Shown: positions 44,484 to 58,408 of the stretch, piece by piece | How the letters are laid out: each line of letters starts with the position of its first letter | Position numbering within the stretch: position 1 is the stretch's first letter | Assembly: GCA_025558095.1 (NCBI GenBank) | Contig: JAIVFI010000030.1 | Span: 186,001-250,000, forward strand | Reading direction: 5' to 3' | DNA length: 64,000 bases | From: Hyaloraphidium curvatum | Lineage: Eukaryota; Monoblepharomycota; Hyaloraphidiomycetes; Hyaloraphidiales; Hyaloraphidiaceae | Notes under the pieces: model-generated | Told to the model about the DNA's origin: nothing | The model's input: only the letters and a program-made list of their open reading frames with translations | Databases searched by the model: none | Made by a program: the position numbers and the translations under genes

Positions 44484-45602
44484 ATGTCCGGCGCTGCGAT
44501 GGACGTCCCTGCGATCGCGGACGAGCCCAGTTCGGAGGCTGACTTTTCACCGGACGAGCTCGCCGCCTTCGGCCGTTTCGCGGTGTATCCTTTTGAGAAG
44601 GATCGCGTCTATCTCCAGGGAGAAGCCGGGGTGCGACGGAGGGCCGAGGAGCGCTGGCGAAAGGACCATGCCGGGTCGGGCGAGGCGGATGACGGGGGCC
44701 CCGGCGCGGACGGCGCGCAGAACGGAGACGGCGGCGCGGACGACCAGGAGGCGCTACGCGCTTTCATCGAGACGGAGCTAGTTGGGGCAAAGCTCTTCTA
44801 CTTTGAGGTGGGCCCGTTTGCCGCCGCTGGCCGCCGTTCGCTCATATGGTGGTGCCGGCCTGCTTCAGAGGTAGGAAGCCGTGCTTAACAACAGCACTCG
44901 ACGCCGCTGCCATCTCATGTGACCCCAATCGCTGACACTCCCTGTGGCCGACAGAATGCACGATGTCAAGCTCGACATCGGTCGGCTGAACACCTACCTC
45001 GCCCTCCGCTCCTCTGGGACCCTCCCGTCCTCCGCTCCCCCTACCTCCTCCTCGACTTCCACGCCGACCCACGTGTTCGAGGCTTTCCAGCGCTACGACT
45101 TCTCCGCCGACCCCGGTTTCGAGGCCGGTGCTGCGGCGATTCGTGCCCGCCATCCCGAAGGCCGCGAACGGGACGACGCGGTGGAGAAGGCAAAGGCGTG
45201 GTACTACAACCGGTGGGCTTACCTGCGGGAGTATCGGGCCGGCTGAGCGCTGAGCGGCTTTGGGGGGCCAGTTTCATCCAGCCGATGGACTACGCCGAGT
45301 TCGTGGCCTGGAAGGCGGCCAAAGACCGGCCAGAGGGGACGGCAGAGTCTGCGGACGGGATTGCGGCCGCGGCGGAAGGCGAGAGCGCTGGGCAAACCGA
45401 TGCTACGTCGTCGCGCGCGGAAGGTGCCGGATCGGAGGCCGCGGCAGCAACGGCCGGGGCCGCACCGGGGACGCAGACGGCTTCATCGGACGAACCCAAG
45501 TACCCGGCTTCGTTCATGGAGCTGTGCCAGATGCTGGCAGAGGGGAAGCCCATACCAGGTGTGATCGGTCGGCTTTTCACGCCTGCGGGGGAGCTGATCT
45601 GA
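44484..45602 (+). CDS. Unrecognised protein with C-terminal SFxELxxxxxxGxPIPGV motif
   Basis: Exons 44484-44815, 44955-45230 and 45272-45602 join to 312 residues. I do not recognise the family. The N-terminal part has FSPDELAAFGRFAVYPFEKDRVYLQ and an acidic linker. The middle has VKLDIGRLNTYLALRSSGTLP, a Thr/Ser spacer, and VFEAFQRYDFSADPGFEAGAAAIRARHPE..KAKAWYYNRWAYLR. The end reads FIQPMDYAEFVAWKAAK, an Ala/Ser/Gly linker, and YPASFMELCQMLAEGKPIPGVIGR. The last motif resembles the 'SFxELxxLIxxGxxxPGI' sequence found in small peroxisomal import proteins (C6orf226/YJR012C-type) and PEX14-like proteins, but this is only a motif match. The introns were chosen to keep frames with a strong G/C third-position bias. 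Confidence 0.55.
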
Positions 45603-45813
45603 TCGCGGCACCCCAGGCATCCGGGAGATACCAAACAAGATCAACGAGGGCACACCGAGCGAAGCCAAGGAGGCGCCGAGGAAGAAACCTTGGGAGAAAT
45701 GATGGCAGACTCTTCTTGCTGTGTCGACTCCCGAAGCACGGCCAAACAAACGCCCTGAAATTGTATCCCGTCCGCAACCCGTGCCAACCGCGCCCCGAGA
45801 TCCGCCGGCGGAA

Positions 45814-48784
45814 CATGCGTTTATCGGGGCTGGCAGCGCTCCTGCTGGCCGGCCTGGCTTCTTGTCGCCCCGGAACCGCGCACGGCACCGGGCATTTGGC
45901 GGAGGACGCCCACGGCACGCACGCGCCCGAATCCCCGCCGTTGCGGTACGCCGAGCACGTTTCCAGCTCTTTCTTGCGCGTTCTTCCCTCGGGCTCCGAG
46001 GAACGCCTGGCCCGCGCCCCGCTGTCGCCTCCCCCGGCCCAGGTCGACCTCGCGGCGGCTCCGGATGCGTCGCTGCTTCTCGTGCTCGACGCATTCAATG
46101 CCACCTTCCGCTTTGTCCTTCGACCGGATTCGAGGGTGCTGCACCCGCGCGCGACATGGGTGAGCCTCGACGGCGAGGGCCGGGTGCAGGAGGAGCCCCT
46201 GGTTCGTAGGGTCTACCGGGGTTCGGTGCTGCGCGAGCGCCGCGAGCAAGGGGAGCACTTTGGGATAGACCCCCTCGACTTTCTTTCTCACATGCGCGGG
46301 TCGGCATTGGGGCGAGGACCGTACCGTGCCGCTGTGGGAGGAGTCTCGGACCGCTTCGACGACGTCGGCGAGGCCACCTTCGTTTTCGGCGACGAACAGC
46401 GGCGCTCGGGCTACCGTATTGGGGCGAGATCGTTCCAGAGTTTGATGCCCGAGTTCCGCGGCCAATTCTCGGTCAACGGCGATATGCACCACGTCCTTAC
46501 ATCGGGCCACTACAGGCGATCCAAGAGGGAAGAGGACGCCGAGCCGAGATCGAGGCACGACCGTGGCATCTTCGAAAACGGACCGAGTGCACCACTGGCG
46601 CTGGACTCAGACCCCGTCATCTGGCGGGAATCGGACCGCGGACGCTCGAGCAGCTTCGGCCCGCGCGAGCGGAAGATCCGCGGTCTCTGCGCGGTGGCCG
46701 ACCCGACTTCTTCCGATGCGCTCGGGAAGGCCGGCGAGGTCGCCCTGCATCGCCGTCTGCTCGAAGAGTTTGGTCAGGACTATCGCTCGTCGCCGCTGTA
46801 CCGGCGGAGCGTGAGCCTCGGGTGCCCTGCCCAGCTTGGGGAGCTCATGCTGTACATGACCGCCGTCGCGGACTGCAACTACGTCGCCAAGTATGGTGGA
46901 GCTTCGCAGGCTCGGGATGCTATTATAAACACCTGGGCACGGGTAGGTTACAGCATCCGCAGACAGATCTCCGGCTCATCTCTGAACTCCAGGTGTCGAG
47001 CATATTCGAAAGCAACATGAACATCTACATCGGCCTCGTTTCCGTTCAAACGTTTGCAACTTGCGGAACAAACTCGACCCCCTTCAATCGCGCATGCTCC
47101 GCGGGATACACCATAACCCAGCGGTTGTCTGACTTTTCATCCTGGAGAGGCACACAGACCGGCAACGTCAGCGAGCTCTCGGGCCTTTACCACCTCGTGT
47201 CCACCTGCGCGTTGGTTGCTCGTGCCGAATCTCGCCGTGCCATGCCTGACCGCACTGTCCCAATGCGCAGAACCGGTCCTCAAGTTGGTATTGCATGGTG
47301 AGCTCTCGTGTCGTTGTTGTCGATCGATGAGAAGAAGTCGTCTTACCGCGCTCTGCTCAGGCTCAACACTCTCTGCCAGAAGAATAGCTTCTCCCAAGCC
47401 GATTCGACGTACGGCCAGCTCTACGTAAGCGGGACGGGCGTTTCGGCGATCACCACTGGCATCCAGGACGAATCCAAGGTCGTTGCGCACGAGATCGGGC
47501 ATAACTTTGGAAGCGTTCACGATTGCACGTCATCGACCTGCCCGGTGGTCATGGACGGGGGCTCGCCTTCCTGCTGCTCGTGCACGGCCGAGTTTGGGTG
47601 CGACTGTCGGGAACAGTTCCTTATGAATCCTTTCGGCAAGTCTCTCGAAAGCTCTGGCATCCGGATACTCAGGACTGACGTTCCTCACTGCCGTTGGCGA
47701 ATCTAGATGACTCCAAGAGCCGCAACTTTAGCACTTGCACCAAAGACATGATGTGTCAGAAACTAGGAACAATCGGGCGATGTCTGGAGGCACCCGGGCT
47801 GCACGAAACGGCGAGCAGGTTCGTCTGTGGAAACGGGATCCGCGAGGGCAGCGAGCAGTGTGGGTCTCCTTCCATGCGAGCCCAGGGAGTACACCGTGCT
47901 GATGCTAAATATTGGCAGGCGATTGCGGAGGCGCAGAAGCTTGTGCCAGCGACCCGTGCTGCAATTCGAACTGCACATTCAAAGCAAACGCCACCTGCTC
48001 CCCGCACCACGACACCTGTTGCACTCCGACGTGCCAATTCCGCGCCAATGGTACCCTCTGCAGACCCTCGACGGGCGAGTGCGACGTCGCAGAGTACTGC
48101 ACTGGGTCTTCCGGCACCTGCCCGAGCGACACGTTTGTTGCGGACGGATCGCCCTGCAACTCGACCGAAGCCCTTTCAGGATCGGCAAAGTGCTCGAGCG
48201 GGCAGTGCACGTCGCGAGAGCTGCAATGCACAGCCCGCAATCCAACCATATCGCTTGTGAATCAGACAGGCACAACGCAGCAACTTATCGTGGGCGAGTG
48301 CACGCAGTTTGGCAAGACATGCTCCCTGTTCTGCCGATCGGCATTCGGAGAATGTTTTCCCTTCAACGATTACTTGTAAGTCGACCGCCTTATGGGGTAT
48401 GGAGCGACAAGTCTCACAATTGGCCCCAGCCTCCCCGGTACCGAGTGCGGCGATGGAGGAATCTGCGTTGCCGATAGCAGCTCGGGCGCAGTGACGTGTT
48501 CCAACCCAGACATCATCACACGCGCCGTCGAATGGGTGCGGGGGCACCTGACCATTGTCATCCCCTTGGCCACGGTCACCGTCTTGCTCCTCATCGTGCT
48601 TTCGACAAGGTACTGCATTCGGAGATCACGGATTTCACCCCAGAAAGCGGCGAAGGCTATCCTCAGGCACGATCAAAGCGTGCTATCGGTCGATCTTGCG
48701 CGCGCGCAACGTGACATAGGCTCCACGGAGCTGAGAAACCAGATGGCGCAAATCCAGTCTTCCGCCCCCGCACGGGACATTTGA
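45814..48784 (+). CDS. ADAM-type membrane metalloprotease (prodomain-reprolysin-disintegrin-TM)
   Basis: A secretory-pathway sheddase-like protein. The signal peptide is MRLSGLAALLLAGLASC. The prodomain of about 200 residues ends near the RRSKR processing site. The reprolysin domain (CAVADPTSSDAL..., YVAKYGGASQARDAIINTWARV, spliced) carries the zinc site HEIGHNFGSVHD and a Met-turn-like FLMNP. Then come FSTCTKDMMCQ, a disintegrin domain (VCGNGIREGSEQCDCGGAEACASD joined by splicing, CTPTCQFRANGTLC, GECDVAEYCTGSSGTCPSD), a Cys-rich part, one membrane helix (HLTIVIPLATVTVLLLIVLS) and a cytosolic tail of about 60 residues. All three zinc His and the catalytic Glu are present, so it should be active. 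About six short introns are needed. Its stop lies 8 bp from that of DHX35. Confidence 0.92.
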
Positions 48785-48792
48785 AGGCGACG

Positions 48793-51208
<2,416 letters not shown>

Positions 51209-51291
51209 GTTGCCCCTTCACCGACGTGTGGGACCAATCCCCTTTGGGACGAGCGTTGCGGGCCGGCTGTTCTGAATTCTCAACGCCCGCC

Positions 51292-54200
51292 ATGTCGGCA
51301 AAGGCTACGAGTACATCGGCTGTCCATCAAGGAAATGCTACGGCCTGTGTGAGCTCGCCCGACGGCAAGTGAGCGGTCCCGGCGATGGTCCGCAGCCGGG
51401 AACGTCTCGAGCGTTCCCCCCACAAGACATGTGGTCACCGCGGGCCGCGACGGCTTCATCAAGATCCACGATCCGAAAAGCGCGGGCTCGGCGCCCAAAA
51501 TCATCACCTACGGAGGCCCGGTTACGTGTCTGGACGTTTCGGTTGGAGATCCGCGCCCAAGGATCCGTCTCGATTCTGACTTGGTGCGTGGAAGCGCGAC
51601 CACATCGCCGTCGGCGGGGACGACTCCAAGGTCGCATTGCTGGAATACCCCTCGGGCAAGGTGGTCAAGACCTTGGTGCACTTCACCTTGCCCATCCGGG
51701 CGGTCGCTTTCAGCCCCGACGGCAAGCATGTCGCGGTCGCGTCCGAGTAGGTCGACCGAGCCATTTCATCCTGACCATCTCATAACGGCGCTTTATACGA
51801 CCGGTGCCAGCGAGCCCACCATTCGCGTGGTGTCGGTGGACGACATCTCTGATCTGCGCGTCTTCAAGGGCCACGCGAAATCCGTGAGATCAGTGGCATT
51901 CGATCCGCGCGGCGACTTTCTCGCGTCGAGCTCCATCGACGGAAGTGTGCGCATCTGGGATCTGCGCGACGCTTCGGACAATCCCTGCGTGAAGGAGCTG
52001 AAGGGTGTGCTCGCACCGTCGGACGTGGACTCGCTGGATCGTTGCAGCGTGCATTGGGCGCACGACGGGAAGAAGTTTGCGTTTCCGGGGCGAAAAGGTT
52101 CGGTTGAGCAAGGGCCAGCGTTCGCGTGGGAGCTGACGGCCTGGATCAGACGTCATGGTGGTCGAGAACGAGACGTGGCTCACGCTCTACACGGTCTCGG
52201 GAAGTCACTCCGGTCCCGTGGACATCGTGGCCTGGAATCCGAATGGGCACCATCTCGCGACGATCGACAAAAGCAGCGACTGTCAGGTGCTCGTGTGGGA
52301 TACGAGACAAAAGGCGGTCGTTGCCAAGGTTGCTGCAAAGCACCGCGTCCTTGGTTTTGCGTGGGACTCGACGGGGCAATCTGCGACTTTCGTGAGACCT
52401 TTCGCGGCAGCAGTCTAGCTCTGTTCCGACATCGCTTCACCGGCAGGTCGACGTCGAGGGCACAATGACGACCTGGAAAAGCGTCCTCTCCAAGGACCGC
52501 GGCGACGGGGCTCAGGTCAAAGCCAAGGCATCCGAAGCTCCGGCCTTGAAGTCACTGTTTGACGATGAAGTGAAGGAGTCCGTGGGAAATGGCCGCAGCG
52601 GCAAGCGCATTCGAGGCCTGGATTCGGACGACGACGGGGACAGCGAATCTGAGGAGGGGTCCAAGGATGCCGTGCTCTCGGACGAAGACGGGGTCGGAGA
52701 TGGCTTTGTTGTGGACGACGACGGTGCGGGTTACGCCGAGTACGGGATCGACATCCCCAAGAAGGCGATGGCATCGCGCGCTAGGGGGCCGCGGAATCGT
52801 TTTGCGGACACCGATTTCGCGTTGCCCGGAGCCGCTGTGGTTCAGACCTCCTACCAAAAACCGTTTCAACCCGGCGCAACCCCAATGAAACCGGGCAAAA
52901 CCACGCGTTACCTCGGTAAGCATCCTCATCGTGTTCACCTTCGTCGGTCTCCCGACCGTTTGCTGCCCAGCCTTCAACCTCACCGGCCTGATCTACACCA
53001 TCGATCAGTCGACGCACTCGACTGTCCACGTCGAGTTCCACGACCGGTCGGCACAAAGGCCGTTCTCCTTCACGGACCACTACAACTACACCCTTGCGAC
53101 GCTCGGCGATCGCGGTGCATTGTTCGCATGCGAATCGGCCCTCGGATCGCCGAGCAGGATATTCTACCATCCGTTCGAAAGCTGGGCGACCAAGTCCGAT
53201 TGGCAGGCTGAGCTATCTACAGAAGAAAACGTCAAAGGTTGGCAAGCAGTGTTGGTGCGGCATGCGGCTGATCGGTTCTGAGCAGCGATCGCGCTGTCTA
53301 CGCGAGGCGCCCACGTTGCAACGGATCGCCACTATCTGCGCAGCTTTTCCTACGCTGGTGTACAGACCCATGTGATGTGTCTTCCCGGTCCGATTGTCTG
53401 CCTCTGCGCAGGCGCCGACGACACGCTTCTGGTCGTGTTCACCGCCGGCACCGGGGTTGCAAGGACGCACAATCTGGGCTACATGCTCTACGACGTCTCG
53501 GACATGACGTGTTTGCGCAAGGACTCTCTCCCCGTCAGTCCGGGGGCCGATCTGCAGTGGGTTGGCTATTCTGAAACCGGGGTATGCGTCGGCCGGTCTC
53601 CGTGCGGTGATCTCTTTTTGACTCGTGTTTTCAATCAGAACGTGTCCACATATGATTCGACCGGCATACTGCGGATGCTCATGCCGCATTCGGATTTCAT
53701 TTGGGTCCCCATGCTGGATACCCGGGCCGCCAAGGGCGACAAGGTCGAGAGCTACTGGGCAGTGGGGCTAACAGCCACCGAGTTCATGTGCGTCATTGTC
53801 AAGGTGTGCCTTTCGCTGCCGTGTTCTGTTGCTGCAACTCAACAGCCTGTCCTCAGGGGGCAGGGGATCCGTTCCCTACCTATCCGAACAGACTCATTTC
53901 GCAGCTCCCGCTGCAGGCACCGCTCCTGCATCTCAGCACCCCTAGCGGTGCCATGGAAGAGGATTACTTCCGTCGAAAACTGCACGCGGCACATCTGAAG
54001 GGCACTGCCGCGGCACAGGGGACTTTGGAAGACCGTGAGGCGGAACTGCTTCTGGCGGAAAAGGAGATGGACAAGCTGCTGCTGAAGCTGATCCAGGCGG
54101 CCGTGAAGGCCGAGAAGCTACAGCGCGCGCTGGACTTGACCACGCAGCTCAATCTCCCGAGATCCGTTGACGGTGCCGTGAAGATTGCCATTAGCGACCA

Positions 54201-54946
54201 CTTTCCTGGATTGGCCGAGCGCATGAACCTCATCAAGGAGGCGAAAATGATCCGCAGCCAAGCCGAAGAGGAGCAGAAGCTTGCCATGCTGCAGGATGGG
54301 CGCCACGTCAGAAGCCGCCCCGATGTCTATCTTTCGCATGCTTCCCCGGACCGACCCCAGGCTCGGATCAGGGACGATCATTTGGAAGCCGCTCTCTTCG
54401 CGGACGACCATCAGTCCCGCCCTTTTCAGGACCCTCATCCTCAACAGCGAGAGCCGGAGGAAGTTCGGCCCGCTGCGCGAAAGCATGAGCCTGCGGGTTG
54501 GTTCGGACGGGCGCCCCGATCACCCATAACCTGACGTTACGTTGCACAGAGCGGCCGACAAAGAAACCCTCCAACCCCGTGGAACGGCCGAAGCAGACTT
54601 TCAACCCTTTCGCAGTGGCTTCGGAGCGAGCTGCCGACTCCCAATCAACAGGCGCATCTAACTTGCTGAACGCGATGGACGAGTCGGAGCGCCAGAAAGC
54701 CGGCAAGGGTTCGTGCGTTGCCGTAATCGTCGATCGCCTCTGATCGTTCGCACAGACGATGCCACAGCGCGCAAGCGGAAGTCGCAAAAGATGGGCGATC
54801 AGCCGGGGAAGGGAAACGAGAATGTTCCCGACCCGAAGAACAAGAAACCCAAGACAATCGACCAGATGTTTGGGTTCAAGCCGAGTAGCCAGAAAACGGA
54901 GGCAGAGACTGCTGATGGGGATGAGGCACCAGAGAAGCCCACATAG
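51292..54946 (+). CDS. CTF4: Replisome adaptor Ctf4/WDHD1 (AND-1)
   Basis: A trimeric hub linking the CMG helicase to polymerase alpha. From the ATG at 51292: N-terminal WD40 propeller (HVVTAGRDGFIKIHDPK, IRAVAFSPDGKHVAVASE, GHAKSVRSVAFDPRGDFLASSSIDGSVRIWDL, GPVDIVAWNPNGHHLATIDKSSDCQVLVWD), an acidic linker, then the SepB domain (STVHVEFHDRSAQRPFSFTDHYNYTLATL, ACESALGSPSRIFYHPFESW, GPIVCLCAGADDTLLVVF, GCRSPCGDLFL-like, FIWVPMLD). The helical bundle that binds clients follows (EEDYFRRKLHAAHLKG ... EKLQRALDLTTQL). The C-terminus is short and basic with KTIDQMFGFK, and has no HMG box, as in fungi. About eight introns of 50-70 nt are needed. Its stop is 32 bp before the LEO1 start on the same strand. 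Confidence 0.95.
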
Positions 54947-54978
54947 GTGTGGCCCGCGGCCGTCCCCAACTTCACACA

Positions 54979-56539
54979 ATGGAAAACCTTTTCGGCAGCG
55001 ACGACGAGCGCTCGGACGCGGCAAAGTCCGAGACGGGGCGCGATGCCGACGTCCCTGCCGACGTGGTGCGATGCGCCGGGTCTAGTCGCGAGACGGGAAC
55101 TTGAGCCGGGCCTGGCATCCAGAGAACGCGTACGAGCCCCAGCAGCCCCACGAGTCCGCGGCGGGACGTCGATGGTGTTCCAAAGGACGAAGATGACGAC
55201 CGGAATCTGTTCGGCAGCGACGATGAAGAGTGTGTAGGGCGTCGGTGGGGTTGGACGCGTTTGACACCATCCTGACCAGGAGCGACGCGTCTCGGCGGGA
55301 CGACAGCGAGGACCTTCGAGAGGATGTTCAGGAGGAGGATGGGCGGGACGAGTTTGAAACGGGACACATCGCCGCGCCACCGCTGACGGTAGCGGTTCCG
55401 AACGTGGAGCTGCCAACGGACCAACAAGTGGGACATGACCGGCGATCTGGTAGCGCGGTGCCTCATCGCGTCGGTTGCAGCTCTTCTCTGCGCGGCTTCC
55501 CAATTACCTGCAAGTGGAACCGGAGCCGTTCAACGAGGCGGAGTTCCGGGAGAACTTGGCGGGCGGGGACGGCGAAGAGGACGACGAGCAGCTGCGGATC
55601 AAGCTGGAATCAACTATTCGGTGGCGATACAACAAGCAGGGATTGAAGGATGAGCAGGTCTGGCAAAGTTGCCAGATGCGGGCGACATCCGGCTGACGGG
55701 TCGTTGCAGGGCGGGGTCATCAAGGAATCCAACGCAAGGATGATCCGATGGTCCGACGGCAGCTGGTCTCTGCTCCTTGGGGACGAGATGTTTGACGTGG
55801 TTCTGTCGACGACGCAAGAAGAGTTCCAGTACCTCGTGGCGACGCACAAGTCGGAGCAACTCTTGCAAACGCAGGCTCGCTTCAAGGAGCACATGACTTT
55901 CCGGCCATCCGGCCTCCAGAGCTCTATTCACAAAAAGCTGACGGCGTCGATCGCCGCCAAGCACAAGAAGGAGGCCAAGACGCGGTTGACGGACGTGGAC
56001 ATTGATCCGGAGAAGGCGAAGGAGGAAGCCGAGAAGGTTTGCCCGAGGTCCCCGCTCGATGGCCACTTACGATCGAGTCGTCTCCTAGCTCGAGATGGAG
56101 CTGCGCAAGACGAATCGCAAGCTACAGCAGCGACGGAGGAACTACAACAGAAGCCTCCGGACCGGGGATCTTGACGACGATTCGGATGATGATGCTTACG
56201 CTGCCGGGAACCGGAACATTGCCCGCAACCTGTCGCAGGACGCCGTGGAGGAGGATGACGAAGACGACGGTTTGTGTGCCCTGACTCATCGAGGTGTGCC
56301 TTCTCACGAAATCGCGTCCAGATTCCTTCATTGAAGATGATGAAGAGGAGGAGACGCGCGAGCGCGAGCGCGATCAGAGGCTTCTGAAGGTGAAGCGCGG
56401 CGTGGACGATCGACCCAAAGCGAAAAGCACGGCCAGCATGGTGAAGGAGCTGGACGCCTCGTCGGGGTCGGACTCGGACGACATCGGTCGCCAGAGGAAG
56501 AAACGGCGGACAGTGTTGAGCGATAGTGATGACGAGTGA
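54979..56539 (+). CDS. LEO1: Paf1 complex subunit Leo1
   Basis: Part of the RNA polymerase II-associated Paf1 complex (elongation, H3K4/H2B marks). The N-terminus, from the ATG at 54979, is acidic, with two NLFGSDDE copies, one at the start and one after the first intron. The Leo1 core follows: LPNYLQVEPEPFNEAEFRENL, RIKLESTIRWRYN, ESNARMIRWSDGSWSLLLGDEMFDV, EEFQYLVATHKSEQLLQTQARFKEHMTFRPSGLQSSIHKKL, HKKEAKTRLTDVDIDPEKAKEEAEK. The tail has LEMELRKTNRKLQQRRRNY and a C-terminal acidic/basic region ending RKKRRTVLSDSDDE. Five or so short introns interrupt it. It lies immediately downstream of CTF4, with only 32 bp for the CTF4 3' end and LEO1 promoter. Confidence 0.95.
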
Positions 56540-56922
56540 TGAGTTTTGCCCCTACGCCCCTTGCGTCCTGCACTGAAATGAAATGGTGATCGGGCGGGGG
56601 AAGTGGCGGATGGGGGACCCCGGCACTCGCCGACGGATCAGGCACCCCAGCGCAAGCGCTGCTGGGTCCTCCGCAAGCATTGTCCCACGAGATGTCCCGG
56701 TGTGCATTGGCCATCATGCTTGTCCTTTTCGTGCTCTTGACATGCCGGCGCTCCTTTCCGCGTACGATGGCCCCGCTCCCGCCGTCTCGCGCTGGAACCC
56801 CAACTCTGCCGCCGCGTCCTGCCCGCTCGAATTGGCTCCTTTGCTCGCTAGTAACCGGACAAATGAGTTGCAGGTAGCTTGAGGGGACACTGCCTTGCAA
56901 AGCGGCGGACGCTCAACTGAGG
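56540..56922. other. Intergenic region between LEO1 and syntaxin
   Basis: A 383-bp gap between two genes on the same strand. A small inverted repeat CAGCGC-AA-GCGCTG lies at about 56648-56661. The ORFs here on either strand have no family similarity, and no RNA gene was recognised. Confidence 0.4.
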
Positions 56923-58230
56923 ATGTCCGCTTCACAGGCCGCCTCGGCAGCGTCAAGCGACCCCGCCATTGCGGAGACGGCGGTGGAACTGACCCCGCAG
57001 GCAACGTCGCCGGCAGCTGCCGAGTTCTTACAAGAGGTACGGGCCGTTGAAGAGCGGCAAATGCCGCCTCGTGCTCAGACCCCTCGGACAGATAGACGCT
57101 TTAAAGTCTGGAATCGACCAAATCCGGGCATACATCGGGAACTTGGAGCAGTGCCATGCTAGCTCGCTGACTAATGTCAGCACAGACGAGGCCAACCGTT
57201 GGGTGAAACACGTGGGCCACCGGAGCTCTGGCTCATGGGCGCTGCAGGGAACCACCAGATGATCGACGCGCTTACGAATGAAATCAACCGGGGGCTGCAG
57301 TATGTCCAGGTTCGCTTGAAAAGTGGGTGGCACAGCTGTTGGTCTCGAGGCGAGGCTTATCGTCGTCTGGGCAGCTCTTGACCAGGTCACCAAGAATATG
57401 CCGAAGACTCCGGAGTATTCGATGAGGAAATCGCAGCAAAGCGCGGTGGCCAAGAAGCTCACCGAGGTCGCACGCTACTACAACGAAGTTCAGTCGAAGT
57501 ATAAGCAGAAGTACCGCGAGCGCATGGAACGGCAGTACCGGATTGGTGAGACTGGTTGTGCCCGCCACGGTTGCTTTTTGTGATCGACCGGCCATCGCAG
57601 TGCGACCCGAAGCGACTCCGGAACAAATCGAAACCGCCCTGGACCAGGACATGTCGCAGATATTCTCCCAGGATGTGAGCCCATTGTCTCCTGGAGATGT
57701 GTTTCGTCGGCTCATGGCACCGGCAGATCCTTACTTCTAAAGTTTCGGACGCGACATCTGCTCTGCAGGAAGCAAAAGTCAGGCACGATGACATACAGAA
57801 GATTGAGCAGTCCATCGAGGTGCTTTCGCGAAAGCCTCGCGGTTGTCATGCTCCGCTGACCAGCACGTCTTAGGAACTCGTCCAATTGTTTCAAGACATG
57901 TCGCTCCTGCTCGACACCCAGCAGGAGATGGTCAACACGATCGAAGCGCAGGTCGAAAACACGGCGCAGTATGTGGAGGAGGGCTCCAAACAGGTCGAGC
58001 AGGCGATCGAGTACCGCAAGAAGTCGCGTCGGGTGAGTGACCAGGCCTTGGCTTCTCAAGATAACACAGGTTGACAACGAAATAACAGCGATGGTGGTGG
58101 ATTTGCGGCTGCGTCGTCGTTCTCGTCATTGTGTGAGTGTTGCAGTTCTCCGCCTCCATGTTCATGCGCTGACGTGGTCCCTCTTTTCAGCCTTGCCCTT
58201 GTGTTATACTTCACGATCGCGAAACGATAA
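56923..58230 (+). CDS. SSO1: Plasma-membrane-type syntaxin (Sso1/STX1-like Qa-SNARE)
   Basis: Target SNARE for secretion. From the ATG at 56923: a Ser/Ala-rich start, then the Habc bundle over several exons (IDALKSGIDQIRAYIGNLEQCH, NHQMIDALTNEINRGLQ, AVAKKLTEVARYYNEVQSKYKQKYRERMERQYRI). After PEATPEQIETALD the SNARE motif follows: ELVQLFQDMSLLLDTQQEMVNTIEAQVENTAQYVEEGSKQVEQA, with the zero-layer Gln in DTQQEM. The C-terminal anchor is split by an intron (WWWICGCVVVLVIV joined to LALVLYFTIAKR, stop at 58230). At least seven tiny introns make this the most fragmented gene of the window. Confidence 0.95.
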
Positions 58231-58285
58231 GGTGTCGCTGCGGACAACAGGCGGCCCATCCAGGCCCCCATGCACGGTTATCCTT

Positions 58286-58320
58286 AATTCGTCGTGGAGT
58301 TCCAATTCGTCGTGGAGTTC
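58286..58320 (+). repeat. 18-bp tandem duplication in the syntaxin-ORC4 spacer
   Basis: An 18-bp unit beginning AATTCGTCGTGGAGTTC occurs twice in a row in the 178-bp spacer between two convergent genes. The 17 bp common to both copies are identical. It looks like a simple slippage or replication duplication. Confidence 0.9.
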
Positions 58321-58408
58321 GGTCTGCGGTGTGGGCTGGACCCAAGAAGGCTCGGCGTGCGTGAATCGTTGTGTAATTAATGCTCGTACTTTGTCGCGAA
58401 TTGAGCAT

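Noticed and set aside
44919..45271. Uninterrupted frame upstream of FIQPMDYAEF as coding sequence
   Set aside because: Its translation is Arg/Pro/Gly/Cys-rich with poor third-position bias, while the alternative frame from 44955 has strong bias and a protein-like composition. A 41-nt intron explains the frame change.
56328..56900. Minus-strand ORF of 190 codons after LEO1
   Set aside because: It overlaps the end of LEO1, is Arg/Ser/Pro-rich and has no motif or splice support.
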